Part shown: one piece after another, positions 27,300 to 37,220 of the stretch
Layout: each line of letters begins with the position of its first letter
Numbering within the stretch: position 1 is the first letter of the stretch
Source: Roseateles puraquae
Lineage (GTDB): Bacteria > Pseudomonadota > Gammaproteobacteria > Burkholderiales > Burkholderiaceae_C
Direction: 5' to 3'
NCBI RefSeq assembly: GCF_002205845.1
Contig: NZ_NISI01000001.1
Location: 620,001 to 684,000 of the forward strand
Length of the DNA: 64,000 nucleotides
Made by a program: the position numbers and the translations under genes
The notes under the pieces: generated by a model
What the model saw: only the letters and a program-made list of their open reading frames with translations
Database searches by the model: none
Told to the model about the DNA's origin: nothing

Positions 27300-28544
27300 T
27301 CAGGGCTTGATCGACAGCCCCACCAGCTGGCTCACCGCCGCCAGCGTGGTCTGCGCAGCGTTCAGGCCGAGCAGGAAATCCTTGTCGGAGTAGCTGGAGA
27401 ACAGATCGGTGGGCTGGTGCCAGTGCGGGTTCCAGCCCGCGCCGATCTGCATGCCGCGCTCGTTCTCGCGTACCGAGACCGCCGGCGCCAAGTCCATGAA
27501 CGGCGTGGAATCGGTGTTGGTCATGCGGTTGCCGACGGCAGCGGGGTAGTCGGTCGCGTACTTCTCGTTGGCCGCACGCAGGGCCCAGGCCAGGCGGGCC
27601 GAGGCGTCGGCGAACTTGGAATTGACCTGGAACTCGATGTTGACGTCGGCCTCGGCGCGCTGCTCCTTGGGCGCGACATACACCGGCTGGCCGCGCGCAT
27701 CGAGCACCGGCTTGCCGTTGGCATCGAGCTTGGGTTGCGGCATGCCGTGGTCGAACAGCAGCATGTCGTGCTGGATGATGCCCAGCCAGCGCGGCTCGGG
27801 GTAGCGACCCGAGCCGGGCGGTGATTCGATGCCCTGCAGGTCCTTGCGCTGGGCGACGTAGGCGTAGGCGCCATTGAGCCCGGTCTCCTCGTTGTTCCAG
27901 AGGATGAAGCGGACGGATCGCTCGGTGCTCACCCCCGGCTGGCTGAAGAGGCGCGCCAGCTCCATGACCAGCGCCGTGCCCGAGCCATCGTCATTGGCCG
28001 CCTCGCCAAAGCCGATGCCGTCCATGTGGGCCGACACGATGATCATTTCATCCGGCCGGTTGCTGCCGACCTTGGTGCAGTAGACGCTCTCACGCGGGCC
28101 GGTGCCCAGCGGCGTGGGCTCGGCATTGAGCGCGCGCAGCTTTTCGTCGGGCTGGGCCAGGGGGTCGGTGTTCACGCCGATGGCGGCACGGTTGCCGAAC
28201 AGCGTGCCGCCGCCCTGGGCTGCCGGGCCGCCCGCACGCCGGGGCTGCAACTGCACCGGGTTGCGGCGCGCGGGCTCGGTGAACTCGTAGCGCAGGCGTT
28301 CGATGTTGGTGCAGCCGTACTGCTGCAGCTGCGCCTCTATCCAGTCCAGCGCCGCCCGGTTGCGCGCGGTGCCCTGGCGCCGGTCACCGAAGCGCGTCAG
28401 GCCCTGGATGGTGGCCTTGTAGCGCTCCAGGCTCAGCTGGTCGACCAGCTTGGCCACTGGGTCGGCTTGCGCCGGCGGCTGGGCCTGCACGGTGGCGGCC
28501 ACCGTGACGAAGACGAGAGCGGCAAGGCGGGACTTGAGGACCAT
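27300..28544 (-). CDS. Secreted M28-family zinc peptidase
   Basis: 414 residues with signal peptide MVLKSRLAALVFVTVAATVQAQ. The M28 (aminopeptidase Y-like) metal ligands and catalytic residues are recognisable in order: SAHMDGIGFG (His and Asp), ANDDGSGTALVMELA (bridging Asp), WNNEETGLNGAY (catalytic Glu and metal Glu), NTDSTPFMDLAP (Asp) and HWHQPTDLFS (final His). It probably removes N-terminal residues from peptides in the periplasm or outside. The start at 28544 is chosen for the signal peptide; an in-frame ATG at 28574 would add ten residues. It is divergent from the next small gene. Confidence 0.92.
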   Translation of the reverse strand: MVLKSRLAALVFVTVAATVQAQPPAQADPVAKLVDQLSLERYKATIQGLTRFGDRRQGTARNRAALDWIEAQLQQYGCTNIERLRYEFTEPARRNPVQLQPRRAGGPAAQGGGTLFGNRAAIGVNTDPLAQPDEKLRALNAEPTPLGTGPRESVYCTKVGSNRPDEMIIVSAHMDGIGFGEAANDDGSGTALVMELARLFSQPGVSTERSVRFILWNNEETGLNGAYAYVAQRKDLQGIESPPGSGRYPEPRWLGIIQHDMLLFDHGMPQPKLDANGKPVLDARGQPVYVAPKEQRAEADVNIEFQVNSKFADASARLAWALRAANEKYATDYPAAVGNRMTNTDSTPFMDLAPAVSVRENERGMQIGAGWNPHWHQPTDLFSSYSDKDFLLGLNAAQTTLAAVSQLVGLSIKP

Positions 28545-28696
28545 GGCGAGTCGGATGAGCAACGGGTGGCCCATCGTAAGCGCCAAGGAATTCACAGCCC
28601 TCCCGCAGCACCGCGACCCGGATGCGAACTCGCAACAGGCGATGCAGCCAGGCTTTCCTATCATCCGCCGCGCCCCACACCACGAGGGCGGCACCG

Positions 28697-29071
28697 ATGC
28701 CATACAAGATCGATTGGGAACGCGCCGGCGTCTACCGGCACTACTACGGCGACGTGAGCGTGGCCGAGCGGCGCGCTTCGCTCGTGGCGATCAGCGCCGA
28801 CCACCGCTTCGACGACCTGCGCTACGCCCTCACCAACTACCTCGACGTGCAGGCCTACGAAACAACCCCGGCGACGACGGCCGAGATCGCCGCCCTGCAC
28901 ATCGGGCCGATGTTCACCAACCCGCAGCTGATGATCGTGGCCGTGGCCCAGCGGCCCGACATCCTCGCGGCCATTGCCGACTTCCAGCGCCTGGGCTTCA
29001 TCAAGGCGCCCTATCGCGTCTTCCCGACGATGCCCGAAGCCCGCAGCTGGATCGACGGACAGCTGGCCTGA
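28697..29071 (+). CDS. Conserved-looking small cytoplasmic protein
   Basis: 124 residues with no signal peptide or membrane segment. The pattern of alternating strands and helices (MPYKIDWERAGVYRHYYGDVS, then FDDLRYALTNYLDVQ, LMIVAVAQRPDILAAIADFQ, FPTMPEARSWIDGQ) resembles a STAS/SpoIIAA-like alpha/beta fold, but this is an impression from layout only. No catalytic motif was seen. An in-frame ATG at 28622 exists; the one at 28697 fits the conserved-looking start better. It converges with the next gene on the minus strand. Confidence 0.6.
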   Translation: MPYKIDWERAGVYRHYYGDVSVAERRASLVAISADHRFDDLRYALTNYLDVQAYETTPATTAEIAALHIGPMFTNPQLMIVAVAQRPDILAAIADFQRLGFIKAPYRVFPTMPEARSWIDGQLA

Positions 29072-29099
29072 GACACAAGAGGCTTGGCCTGCGTCGGTG

Positions 29100-29636
29100 T
29101 CACGGACAGCGCACCACCGCGCCAACCGTCGTGCACAAGCCTCGCGGGCCCACGAGCTGGTTCGGGCCCACACGCGTCAAGGTCGAGCCGTCGCTGGCCA
29201 GGCAGCTCGCGCCAATGCAGTGGTTCACCGTGAGCGGCGGGTCGAAGCGCGGTGACGGCACCGTCACCACGGGCACCGGGTTTTGCGGGGGGCGCTGCAC
29301 CGGGCGCGAGGCGGTCGACGGCGGCGTCAAGCCTTGGAGGGTGTGCTGGCTGGGAGGCGGCGAGCGAGTCAAGCCGCCGAGGCAGGCATCCGCCACGCGC
29401 TGACGCAAGGGCAGCAGCCGGGCCTCCACCGCGCGGCGCCGCGCGTCATCGTGGCCTGGCTGGCTGGCCGCGGCGGCCGAGGCCATGAGCGCGTCCTCCG
29501 CGGCCCCCAAGGCCTGCAAGGCGACGTGGCAGTTGTTCGACGCCGGCAGATCCTGCGCCGCGCAAACGGCGCCGGCCAGCAGGCCGACGGCGAACAGCCC
29601 AGCAGCTGTGAAGTGACGAGTCAGGCGCTTCATCAT
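29100..29636 (-). CDS. Secreted Pro-rich protein with conserved-looking C-terminal Cys segment
   Basis: 178 residues. The signal peptide is MKRLTRHFTAAGLFAVGLLAGAVCA (a second Met stands just before it). The mature protein has a helical part with two Cys (SNNCHVAL and VADACLGG), then a Pro-rich linker (residues about 90-130), then NHCIGASCLASDGSTLTRVGPN and GPRGLCTTVGAVVRCP. Six mature Cys suggest disulfides, and the C-terminal block looks like a small secreted domain. Function is unknown. It is not obviously in an operon; the chemoreceptor gene begins to the right on the same strand and ends 77 bases before it. Confidence 0.6.
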   Translation of the reverse strand: MMKRLTRHFTAAGLFAVGLLAGAVCAAQDLPASNNCHVALQALGAAEDALMASAAAASQPGHDDARRRAVEARLLPLRQRVADACLGGLTRSPPPSQHTLQGLTPPSTASRPVQRPPQNPVPVVTVPSPRFDPPLTVNHCIGASCLASDGSTLTRVGPNQLVGPRGLCTTVGAVVRCP

Positions 29637-29713
29637 GCGCCGATGTTGCGCCCGAGGTTCAAGCCAAGGCGCCAGACGCGGCCAAGCCCGACCGTCAGAC
29701 AGGGCCTTGCGCT

Positions 29714-31276
29714 TCAGTGCGACAGCTTGAAGACCCCCACGGCCCGCACCAGCTCCACCGCCTGCTGCTTGAGGCTGGAAGCGGCCGCGGCCATCTCCTC
29801 CACCAGCGCGGCGTTCTGCTGTGTGGCCTGGTCCATGCTGGACACCGCGCCGCCGACCTGGCCGACGCCCTCGCTCTGCTCTGCGCTCGCCGTGCTGATC
29901 TCGCCCATGATGCTCGTCACGCAGGCAATGCTGTCGACGACCTGGCGCATGGTCTCCCCCGCCTGCCCAACCTGGGCGACGCCGGCCTCGACCCGCGCGG
30001 TGCTGTCGGCGATGAGCGCCTTGATCTCGCGCGCTGCCTCGGCGCTGCGCAGGGCGAGAGCCCGCACCTCGCCAGCCACCACGGCAAACCCTCGCCCCTC
30101 CTCACCGGCGCGAGCCGCCTCGACGGCCGCGTTCAGCGCAAGGATGTTGGTCTGGAACGCGATGCCGTCGATCACGCCGGTGATGTCGGCAATGCGGTCG
30201 CTGGCCTCGCGGATACCACGCATCGTGTCCACCGCCTGGCCCACGATCTCACCGCCCTCACGCGCCACGCGGGTGGCCGATTCGGCCAGGCGATTGGCCT
30301 GGCTGGCGTTGTCCGCGTTCTGGCGCACGGTCACGCCGAGCTGCTCCATCGACGACGCCGTCTGCTGCAGGGCGCTGGCCTGGTGCTCGGTGCGCGACGA
30401 CAGGTGGTGATTGCCCTGTGCGATCTCGGCGCTGGCAAGCGACAGGCTGTCCGCTCCTTGACGCACGCTGGCCACCAGTCCGCGCAGGCTGCCCTGCATA
30501 TGGTCGATGGCATTCAGCAGCTGGCCGAATTCATCGCGGCCGCCCGTCGGAATCGACTGATCCAGCTGCCCCTCGGCCACCGCACTGATGAGACCGACCG
30601 CCTGCCCCAGCGGCCGCACGACACCCCGCGTGATGACCACGGCCGCCGACAGTGCCAACAGCACCGCCAGCAGGCAGCACGACCCCAGCAGCAGCAGTTG
30701 CTGCGTCTGCTCGGCGTTCATGTCGGCCACGCCCTGGGCTGACGTGTCGGCCGAGTACTGGATGTAGCTGTCCGTGGCCTGCACCAGAGCCGCCAGCAAC
30801 GGGCGGCAGCGCTCGTTCATGCGGTTGATGGCTGCATCCCTGTCGCCGGTCAGCGCGATGCTGACGATGTTCTCGGCCACCGGACCGTATTGCTGCTCAA
30901 CCCGGGCGATGGCCTCGACCAGCTCGCGGGCACGCGCCGGCACCCCCGCCTGGGCTGACAGCGACTGCAGCTGCGCCAGCGAGTTGCGCACATCCTCCAC
31001 CGCGGCCATCACGGCGGTCTTCTCCGCGGCAATGTCGTCAGGCCGCATGACCAGCACGAGATTGCGAGCAGCGATTGCCCGGCGGTCCACAGCCAGCCGC
31101 ACCTGATTGGCCGCTGCGGCCCGCGCCTGCGCGCCTTCGACATGGCTGCGGAAGCGCTCGCCATCGTCATGGATGGTGCGCAATGCCGCCGCCGACAGCA
31201 ACAGGATGAGCGCGATCAACAGACCGAAGGCGCCAGTGAGCTTGGCCTTCACCGAAAGGTTCTTCCAGAACGACAT
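29714..31276 (-). CDS. Methyl-accepting chemotaxis protein
   Basis: 520 residues. Membrane helix 1 ([19 protein letters not shown]), a periplasmic four-helix-bundle sensor domain (about 35-190), helix 2 ([20 protein letters not shown]), a HAMP domain, and a long coiled-coil signalling domain. The hairpin tip contains the typical [20 protein letters not shown] and [20 protein letters not shown]. The C-terminus ends VRAVGVFKL without the pentapeptide that recruits CheR in Tar/Tsr. It relays ligand binding to CheA/CheW. The ATG at 31276 is chosen as the start directly before helix 1. No che genes are nearby. Confidence 0.95.
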   Translation of the reverse strand: MSFWKNLSVKAKLTGAFGLLIALILLLSAAALRTIHDDGERFRSHVEGAQARAAAANQVRLAVDRRAIAARNLVLVMRPDDIAAEKTAVMAAVEDVRNSLAQLQSLSAQAGVPARARELVEAIARVEQQYGPVAENIVSIALTGDRDAAINRMNERCRPLLAALVQATDSYIQYSADTSAQGVADMNAEQTQQLLLLGSCCLLAVLLALSAAVVITRGVVRPLGQAVGLISAVAEGQLDQSIPTGGRDEFGQLLNAIDHMQGSLRGLVASVRQGADSLSLASAEIAQGNHHLSSRTEHQASALQQTASSMEQLGVTVRQNADNASQANRLAESATRVAREGGEIVGQAVDTMRGIREASDRIADITGVIDGIAFQTNILALNAAVEAARAGEEGRGFAVVAGEVRALALRSAEAAREIKALIADSTARVEAGVAQVGQAGETMRQVVDSIACVTSIMGEISTASAEQSEGVGQVGGAVSSMDQATQQNAALVEEMAAAASSLKQQAVELVRAVGVFKLSH

Positions 31277-31418
31277 GTCACCACTCCCGCAATACAGGGT
31301 CAACGATGGGTGACGTGATCTTCGAATCACTGGCGCAAGGCGGGCAGCCGTGGACGCCTGAGGTCGCTGCGCAGGGATTCCCGGTCTTGCTGTAGGGAAA
31401 CGACCTACAACCGCGACC

Positions 31419-32120
31419 TCAGATCTTGAGCCGGTAGCCGACGCCTGCCTCGGTCACCAGCCACTGGGGGCGGTTGGGATCGGCTTCGATCTTCTTGCGT
31501 AAATTGGCCATGTGCACGCGGACATAGTGCACATCTTCGGCATGGCCTGGGCCCCAGACAGCCTTCAGCAGATGCTGGTGCGTGAGCACCCGGCCCGGCG
31601 CGTTGGCGAGCTCCTGGAGCAGCCGGTACTCGATGGGCGTGAGGTGCAGCTCCTCGCCGGCCCGGGTGACGGTGCGCAGCGCCCGGTCGACGGCCACGTC
31701 GCCGAAGCGCAGCACCGGGTCGGCGTCGGCCACGCCAGGGCGGCGCCGCAACTGCACGCGCACGCGGGCCAGCAGCTCGGCCACGCCGAAGGGCTTGACG
31801 AGGTAGTCATCGGCCCCAGCGTCCAGGGCCTGCACCTTGCGCTCCTCGCCCTCGCGGGCCGAGAGCACCAGGATGGACGCCTGCGACCAGCCGCGAAACT
31901 CGCGGATGAAGTCCAGCCCGTCGCCGTCCGGCAGCCCCAAGTCCAGCACCACCAGCTCAGGCCGCCGTGTGGCCGCGTCGATCAGCCCGCGCTGCAGGCT
32001 CACGGCCTCGAACACCTCCAGCCCTTCGCTTTGCAGCGCCATGCGCACGAAGCGGCGGATCTCCGGCTCGTCCTCGATCATCAGCACGCGCGGCGCGGTA
32101 CTCAAGGCAGGCTCCTGCAA
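31419..32120 (-). CDS. kdpE: Response regulator KdpE
   Basis: 233 residues. The receiver domain has the acidic pocket E16-D17, phospho-acceptor D60 (VVLDLGLP) and K109 (YLVKPFG). The OmpR/PhoB-type winged-helix DNA-binding domain occupies about 135-230, with [14 protein letters not shown] and [15 protein letters not shown]. It activates kdp transcription when phosphorylated by KdpD. It follows kdpD after a 69-base gap and is the last gene of the kdp locus. Confidence 0.93.
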   Translation of the reverse strand: MQEPALSTAPRVLMIEDEPEIRRFVRMALQSEGLEVFEAVSLQRGLIDAATRRPELVVLDLGLPDGDGLDFIREFRGWSQASILVLSAREGEERKVQALDAGADDYLVKPFGVAELLARVRVQLRRRPGVADADPVLRFGDVAVDRALRTVTRAGEELHLTPIEYRLLQELANAPGRVLTHQHLLKAVWGPGHAEDVHYVRVHMANLRKKIEADPNRPQWLVTEAGVGYRLKI

Positions 32121-32189
32121 GCCTGCGCGGCGGTGATCGTCTTCTTTTGTGGAGCCTTGTTCATCAGTCGATGCAGCGGGAACGTCGGG

Positions 32190-34877
32190 TCAAGCGGGCG
32201 GCTGCCCCAGTGGCAGGGCGACCCGTACGCAGGCGCCGCCCTGGGGTCGATTGTGGGCGCTGATCTGGCCGCCGTGCGCCTCCACGATGGCCTTGCAGAT
32301 GGCCAAGCCCAGGCCGACGCCCGGCGTGGCGCTCTCGCGGTCGCCCCGCTCGAACTTGTCGAACAACTGCGCCTCCCGGCCCGGCGGAAAGCCCGGCCCC
32401 TGGTCGGTCACGTCGATCTCGATCTGCCGGCCGGCGGTGCGTGCCTCGATGGCCACGGGGCCGGGGGCGTACTTGGCCGCGTTCTCCAGCAGGTTCACGA
32501 GCACCCGCTCCATCAGCACGGCGTCGAGTTCCACCAGCGGCAGGTCAGCCGGCAGGGTCACCGCCAGGTCGCGCCCGGCCAGGGTTTCGTCCAAATGCGC
32601 CAGCGCGCTGCCCACCACCTCCTGCAGCGGGAGCCACTGGCGGTTGAGCTGCACCGCGCCGGACTGCAGGCGCGCCATGTCGAGCAGGTTGGCCACCAGC
32701 GCACTCATGCGCAGCGACGACCGCCGCATGGCCTCGGCCACCTCAGCCTGCTGGGGCTGCAGCGGTGTGAGGCGCAAGGCGTCGGCCAACCCGACCAAGG
32801 CCGCCAGCGGCGTGCGCAGATCGTGGGAGATGGCCGTCAGCAGCGAGTTGCGCAGGCGCTCGCCCTCGATCTGCAGCGTGCTCTGCTGCGCGACCTCGAT
32901 GTAGTGGATGCGCTCCAGCGAGATGGCCAGCAGCGCCGCGCAGGTGTCCAGCAGCTCGCGCTGCTCGGGCGACCAGCGCGCACCGCGCCCCTGCACCGCC
33001 AGCACCCCGCGCAGGCGCATGGGCGCGGCCAGCGGCAGCATCAGGCAGGCGCTGGCCGGCAGGGTGTCCGTGCCCTGCCCGGCAGCCTGACCGTGGTCAA
33101 AGGCCCACTGGGCCACACCCAGGTCGGGCATCACGCTGGCGCCCGGCAGCACCGCCAGCACCTCGCGGCCGGGTGAAGCGCTCGCCGCCGGTGTGAGCGG
33201 CGGCACCAGCACCGCCGCGGCCACGCCGAACTCGGCGCGCAGGAAGCGCGTGGCGATCTCGGCCACCTGCTCGGCCACCAGCGCCGCCCCCAGGTCGCGA
33301 GACATGGCATACAGGCCGCGCACCCGCCGCTCGCGCTCCTGCGCCGCCCGGGCCTGGGCCTTCAGGCCCGCGGCCAGCTGGCCGATCACCAGGCCCACGA
33401 GCAGCAGCACCGCGAACGTCACCAGGTACTGCGCATCGCCCACTGCAAAAGACCAGCGCGGCTCGACGAAGGCGAAATCGAAGGCCGCCACGCCCAGCAG
33501 CGCCGCCAGCGCCGCCGGCGCCCGGCCGAACCACAGCGCCACGCCCACCACGTTCAGGAGGTAGAGCATCGCGATGTTGGTGGGCGCAATGAAGCGCAGC
33601 AAGCCGAGCGACACGGCGGTGGTCAACGTCACGCCGGCCAGCGCGGCGCCGTAGCCGCGCACGGCCTGCGGGGCCAACAGCCGGCTCACCGGCGGCTCGC
33701 CACCGGCCAGCGGCGGTGCCGCCTCGCGCAGGTTGGTCGGCAGCGCCACCTGCAGCACATCCATGTCTTCGGCCAGGCGGTTCAGGGCCTCGGCCAGCGA
33801 CGGGCGGCCGGGCCAGCGCCAGGCCCGCTCGCGCCGCCCCACCACCAGCCGCACCAGGTTGTGCTCGCGCGCGTAGCCCACCAGCGCCGGGCCCACCTCC
33901 GGCGCCGACAGCACCGCCGTGCGCGCACCGAGTGACTGCGCCAGCTCCAGCGTGCGCTGCACGCGCTGCCGTGCACCGTCGCCGGGGGAGCGTGCCGTCT
34001 CCACATGCACTGCATGCCAGTCCAGCCCCAGCTGCTGGGCCAGCCGTGCAGCGCTGCGCACGACCTTGTCGCCATTGCTGCCCGGCCCGACGCAGGCGAG
34101 CAGGGACTCACGGTTGGGCCACACCGAGCCCGCGCTGTGCTCGCGGCGCCAGGCCTGCATCTGGTCGTCCACCCGGTCGGCCGTGCGGCGCAACGCCAGC
34201 TCGCGCAGCGCCAGCAGATTGCCCTTGCGGAAGAAGTGCTGCGCCGCCCGCTCGGCCTGGCCGGGCAGGTAGACCTTGCCCTCGCGCAGCCGCTGCAGCA
34301 ACTCGTCGGGCGGCAGGTCCACCACGACGACCTCGTCGGCGGCATCGAACACCCGGTCGGGCACGGTCTCCCAGACGCGCACGCCCGTGATGCCACCCAC
34401 CACGTCGTTGAGGCTTTCCAGATGCTGGACGTTCAGCGTCGTCCACACCTCCAGGCCCGCCTCGCGCAGCTCTTCGGCGTCCTGCCAGCGCTTGGCATGG
34501 CGGCAGCCCGGCGCGTTGCTGTGGGCCAGCTCGTCCAGCAGCAGCACGCCGCGTGGGTTCTCGCGGCCCCAGGCCAGTGCGGCATCGAGATCGAACTCGC
34601 GCAGCACCTGGCCGCGGTAAGGCAGCTCCTTCAGCGGCAGCCGCGGCAGGTCGCGTGCGACGCCCTCGGTGTCGGTGCGCCCATGGGTCTCGACCACGCC
34701 GATGCGCACCGCCCGCCCCTCCCGGCGTGCAGCCTGGGCGGCCACCAGCATGGCAAAGGTCTTGCCGACGCCGGCATTGGCGCCGAAGAAGATCTTGAGC
34801 CGCCCGCGGCGGGCAGCTTCGTCCTCGCGCTGCACCTGGGCGAGCAGCGCATCGGGGTCGGGGCGTTGGTCGCTCAA
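32190..34877 (-). CDS. kdpD: Potassium/turgor sensor histidine kinase KdpD
   Basis: 895 residues. The N-terminal KdpD domain has Walker A GANAGVGKT (about 32-40), followed by a universal-stress-like domain, four membrane helices (around residues 400-500), a GAF-like domain, the HisKA dimerisation helix with H685 in SHDLRTPL and an ATPase domain with N and G boxes near the C-terminus. No ATG is available at the family start (SDQRPDPDALLAQ). I chose the TTG at 34877, which overlaps the corA stop; a GTG six bases upstream is the alternative. Translation coupled to corA is therefore likely. Confidence 0.9.
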   Translation of the reverse strand: MSDQRPDPDALLAQVQREDEAARRGRLKIFFGANAGVGKTFAMLVAAQAARREGRAVRIGVVETHGRTDTEGVARDLPRLPLKELPYRGQVLREFDLDAALAWGRENPRGVLLLDELAHSNAPGCRHAKRWQDAEELREAGLEVWTTLNVQHLESLNDVVGGITGVRVWETVPDRVFDAADEVVVVDLPPDELLQRLREGKVYLPGQAERAAQHFFRKGNLLALRELALRRTADRVDDQMQAWRREHSAGSVWPNRESLLACVGPGSNGDKVVRSAARLAQQLGLDWHAVHVETARSPGDGARQRVQRTLELAQSLGARTAVLSAPEVGPALVGYAREHNLVRLVVGRRERAWRWPGRPSLAEALNRLAEDMDVLQVALPTNLREAAPPLAGGEPPVSRLLAPQAVRGYGAALAGVTLTTAVSLGLLRFIAPTNIAMLYLLNVVGVALWFGRAPAALAALLGVAAFDFAFVEPRWSFAVGDAQYLVTFAVLLLVGLVIGQLAAGLKAQARAAQERERRVRGLYAMSRDLGAALVAEQVAEIATRFLRAEFGVAAAVLVPPLTPAASASPGREVLAVLPGASVMPDLGVAQWAFDHGQAAGQGTDTLPASACLMLPLAAPMRLRGVLAVQGRGARWSPEQRELLDTCAALLAISLERIHYIEVAQQSTLQIEGERLRNSLLTAISHDLRTPLAALVGLADALRLTPLQPQQAEVAEAMRRSSLRMSALVANLLDMARLQSGAVQLNRQWLPLQEVVGSALAHLDETLAGRDLAVTLPADLPLVELDAVLMERVLVNLLENAAKYAPGPVAIEARTAGRQIEIDVTDQGPGFPPGREAQLFDKFERGDRESATPGVGLGLAICKAIVEAHGGQISAHNRPQGGACVRVALPLGQPPA

Positions 34878-35851
34878 AGCCACTTCAGGCGCCTGAAGCG
34901 CCAGTACAGCGCGCCACTGACGAGCGCGATCACGGCCAGGGCCATCGGATAGCCCCAGGCCCACTTCAGCTCGGGCATGCCTTCAAAGTTCATGCCCCAG
35001 ATGCCGGCCAGCGCCGTCGACGCCGCGAAGATGGCGGCCCACGCGGCCAGGCGCTTGGTGACGAGGGACTCGTCGATGGTCACGAGGGTCAGGTTGACCT
35101 GGGTGGCAGCGATGATGGTTTCGCGCGCTGCGTCGAGGCTGGCCTGGATGCGCAGCAGGTGGTCGTACACATCGCGAAAGTAGTCTTGCATGGCCTTGCA
35201 GACCACCGGCACGCGGCCACCATGCAGCTTGGCCGACACCTCCAGCAGGGGCGTCACCGCATGGCGCAGCGTGGCCAGGCGCTGCTTCAGCCCGAACAGC
35301 TGCTGCACCACCGCCTGCCGGTCCTGGCGCGGCTGGAACATCGTGGATTCCAGCTTCTCCAGCTCGGCCTCGATGGCATCCATATGGGGGAAGTAGCGGT
35401 CCACCACGGCATCCATCAGCGCATAGAACACGAAACCCGGCCCCTGGCGCAGCAGCTCGGGCTCGCGCTCCGCCCGCCCGCGCACCCCGAGAAAGCCCTG
35501 GGCGCTGCGGTGCCGCACCGACACGACGAAACGCGGCCCGACGAAGACGTGCACCTCGCCCACCTCCAGCTCGCCCTCCCCTTCAGGGCCGGCTTCGATG
35601 AGGTGCATGGCGGCGAACAGCATGTCGCCGTACTCCTCCAACTTGGGCCGCTGATGCCCCTTGCGGGCGTCTTCCACCGCCAGCGCGGGCAGATTGAGCT
35701 CGCGTTCGAGGCGGCCGAGTTCGTCATCGGTCGGGTCCTTCAGCGCAATCCAGACGAAGCCGCTCTGGCTCTGCAGAGCTTCGGACAGGCCGTCTAGCCC
35801 CGGCTCGGCCACGATGCGGCCGTCGTCATACAAGGCGCTGTTGATCAGCAT
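34874..35851 (-). CDS. CorA-type divalent-cation channel inside the kdp operon
   Basis: 325 residues. A long cytoplasmic domain is followed by two C-terminal membrane helices; the pore signature GMN is present in GIWGMNFEGMPE between them. CorA-family proteins conduct Mg2+, Co2+ or, in the ZntB branch, Zn2+. The ATG at 35851 (MLINSALYDDGRI) is preferred to an upstream in-frame start that would overlap kdpC. It lies 16 bases behind kdpC and overlaps the kdpD start, so it is expected to be co-expressed with potassium uptake. CorA genes are not part of the classical kdpFABCDE set. Confidence 0.9.
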   Translation of the reverse strand: MLINSALYDDGRIVAEPGLDGLSEALQSQSGFVWIALKDPTDDELGRLERELNLPALAVEDARKGHQRPKLEEYGDMLFAAMHLIEAGPEGEGELEVGEVHVFVGPRFVVSVRHRSAQGFLGVRGRAEREPELLRQGPGFVFYALMDAVVDRYFPHMDAIEAELEKLESTMFQPRQDRQAVVQQLFGLKQRLATLRHAVTPLLEVSAKLHGGRVPVVCKAMQDYFRDVYDHLLRIQASLDAARETIIAATQVNLTLVTIDESLVTKRLAAWAAIFAASTALAGIWGMNFEGMPELKWAWGYPMALAVIALVSGALYWRFRRLKWL

Positions 35852-35867
35852 GGAGTCGCGCAGGGAG

Positions 35868-36458
35868 TCATCGGGCGGCCATCGTCGCACGGTCCAGCGC
35901 GAGGTTGAGTTTCAGCACGTTGACGCGCGGCTCGCCGAGGAAGCCCAGCCAGCGCCCCTCGGTCTGCGCCTCCACCAGCGCCTGCACCTGGGCGACCGGC
36001 AACTGCCGAACCCGGGCCACGCGGGCCAGCTGGTAGTCAGCTGCGGCACGGCTGATGTGCGGGTCCAGGCCGCTGGCGGAGGTGGTGACCAGGTCCACCG
36101 GCACCGGGGCCGTGTTGCCCGGGTCCGCCGCACGCAGCGCCTCGACGCGCGCCTTGACAGCGTCCACCAGGGCCGGGGCCGTCGGGGCGAGGTTGGAGCC
36201 CGACGAGTTGCCGGCGTTGTAGGCCATCGGCGAGGTCGCAGACGGCCGCGACCAGAAGTGCCCCGGGTCACTGAAGCCCTGGCCGATCAGCGCCGACCCG
36301 ACCGCCTTGCCGTTCTGCAGGATCAGGCTGCCGTTGGCCGCGTCCGGAAAGGCCGCTTGCGCCACGCCGGTCACCACCAGCGGGTAGGCCAGCCCGGTGA
36401 GCAGGCTGAAGAGCAGGAACAGCGTGAGCGCCGGGCGGAACAAGGCATCGTTCTTCAT
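35868..36458 (-). CDS. kdpC: K+-transporting ATPase subunit KdpC
   Basis: 196 residues with one N-terminal membrane helix ([20 protein letters not shown]) and a periplasmic domain carrying the family landmarks [42 protein letters not shown] and [18 protein letters not shown]. KdpC stabilises the KdpFABC complex and increases ATP affinity. It is separated from kdpB by the torF-type gene; the gap from that gene is only 10 bases, so the operon is still continuous. Confidence 0.96.
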   Translation of the reverse strand: MKNDALFRPALTLFLLFSLLTGLAYPLVVTGVAQAAFPDAANGSLILQNGKAVGSALIGQGFSDPGHFWSRPSATSPMAYNAGNSSGSNLAPTAPALVDAVKARVEALRAADPGNTAPVPVDLVTTSASGLDPHISRAAADYQLARVARVRQLPVAQVQALVEAQTEGRWLGFLGEPRVNVLKLNLALDRATMAAR

Positions 36459-36468
36459 GGGGGGCTCC

Positions 36469-37203
36469 TTAGAAGGTCTTCTTCAGGCCGACGACAAAGG
36501 TCGTCTTGCCCAGGAACTTGCCGTTGGCCGGGCTGGCGTAGAAGGTCTTGTCGGCATCGGTGCCGATCACCGAACCGCTCAGCACAAGACCGGAGAAGTC
36601 CTTGGACAGGGTCAGCGCGTAATCGGTGTAGGACGCAACGGCCAGGTGCTTGACGGTCTGGTGACCCACATGCGGCGCCAGCATCAGGCCGTCGCCGAGG
36701 TCAAAGCTCGCCGTCACGTCGAGGTAGCCGGAGTTCTTGCTGTCGACATTGCCGAACAGGTTGGTCGTGCTGTGCGAGTACTTCGCCGTGACGGGCCCGA
36801 AGGTCAAGGCCCCATAGACCTCGAAGGTGTTGGCGTTGGCAAAGCCCGGCACGTTCTTCAGGTTGTTGCTGGGGTACAGGTAGTACAGGCCACCGACGTC
36901 CAGGGTCAGACCCTTGGAGATCTCGGTCTTGTAGCCCCCGTACAGGTCGATCTCGACCTGGGCATCACCGCCGGGAATGTCCTTGATCCACTTGATGGTG
37001 GAAGCCCAGGTGCCGACGTAGAAGCCACTCGGGTCGGCATAGTCGATGCCGCCTTGCAGGGCCGGCTTCAGGCGGGTCTGCGAGATGCCCCGGTAGCGGT
37101 AGTCACTGACGGCACCGAGGTTGAACGACAGCGGCGACGCCACCTCGTCGGCGAAAGCCGGCAGGGCCAGGGTCAGCGCGAGAACGGAGAGAAGGGATTT
37201 CAT
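36469..37203 (-). CDS. TorF-family putative outer-membrane porin between kdpB and kdpC
   Basis: 244 residues. Signal peptide [18 protein letters not shown], then a mature beta-strand-rich protein beginning [20 protein letters not shown], the signature of the TorF/gcw_chp family of predicted outer-membrane barrels. It ends KKTF with a terminal Phe, as outer-membrane barrels do. The ATG at 37203 gives the signal peptide; a TTG at 37224 overlapping the kdpB stop is possible but less likely. Gaps are 17 bases from kdpB and 10 bases to kdpC. Members are often beside glnK-amtB in related bacteria; here the family member is embedded in kdp. Confidence 0.9.
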   Translation of the reverse strand: MKSLLSVLALTLALPAFADEVASPLSFNLGAVSDYRYRGISQTRLKPALQGGIDYADPSGFYVGTWASTIKWIKDIPGGDAQVEIDLYGGYKTEISKGLTLDVGGLYYLYPSNNLKNVPGFANANTFEVYGALTFGPVTAKYSHSTTNLFGNVDSKNSGYLDVTASFDLGDGLMLAPHVGHQTVKHLAVASYTDYALTLSKDFSGLVLSGSVIGTDADKTFYASPANGKFLGKTTFVVGLKKTF

Positions 37204-37220
37204 GGAAGCTTTCAGAAGAT

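Noticed and set aside
31512-33176. 554-residue open frame on the plus strand
   Set aside because: Antisense to kdpE and kdpD with no domain motif.
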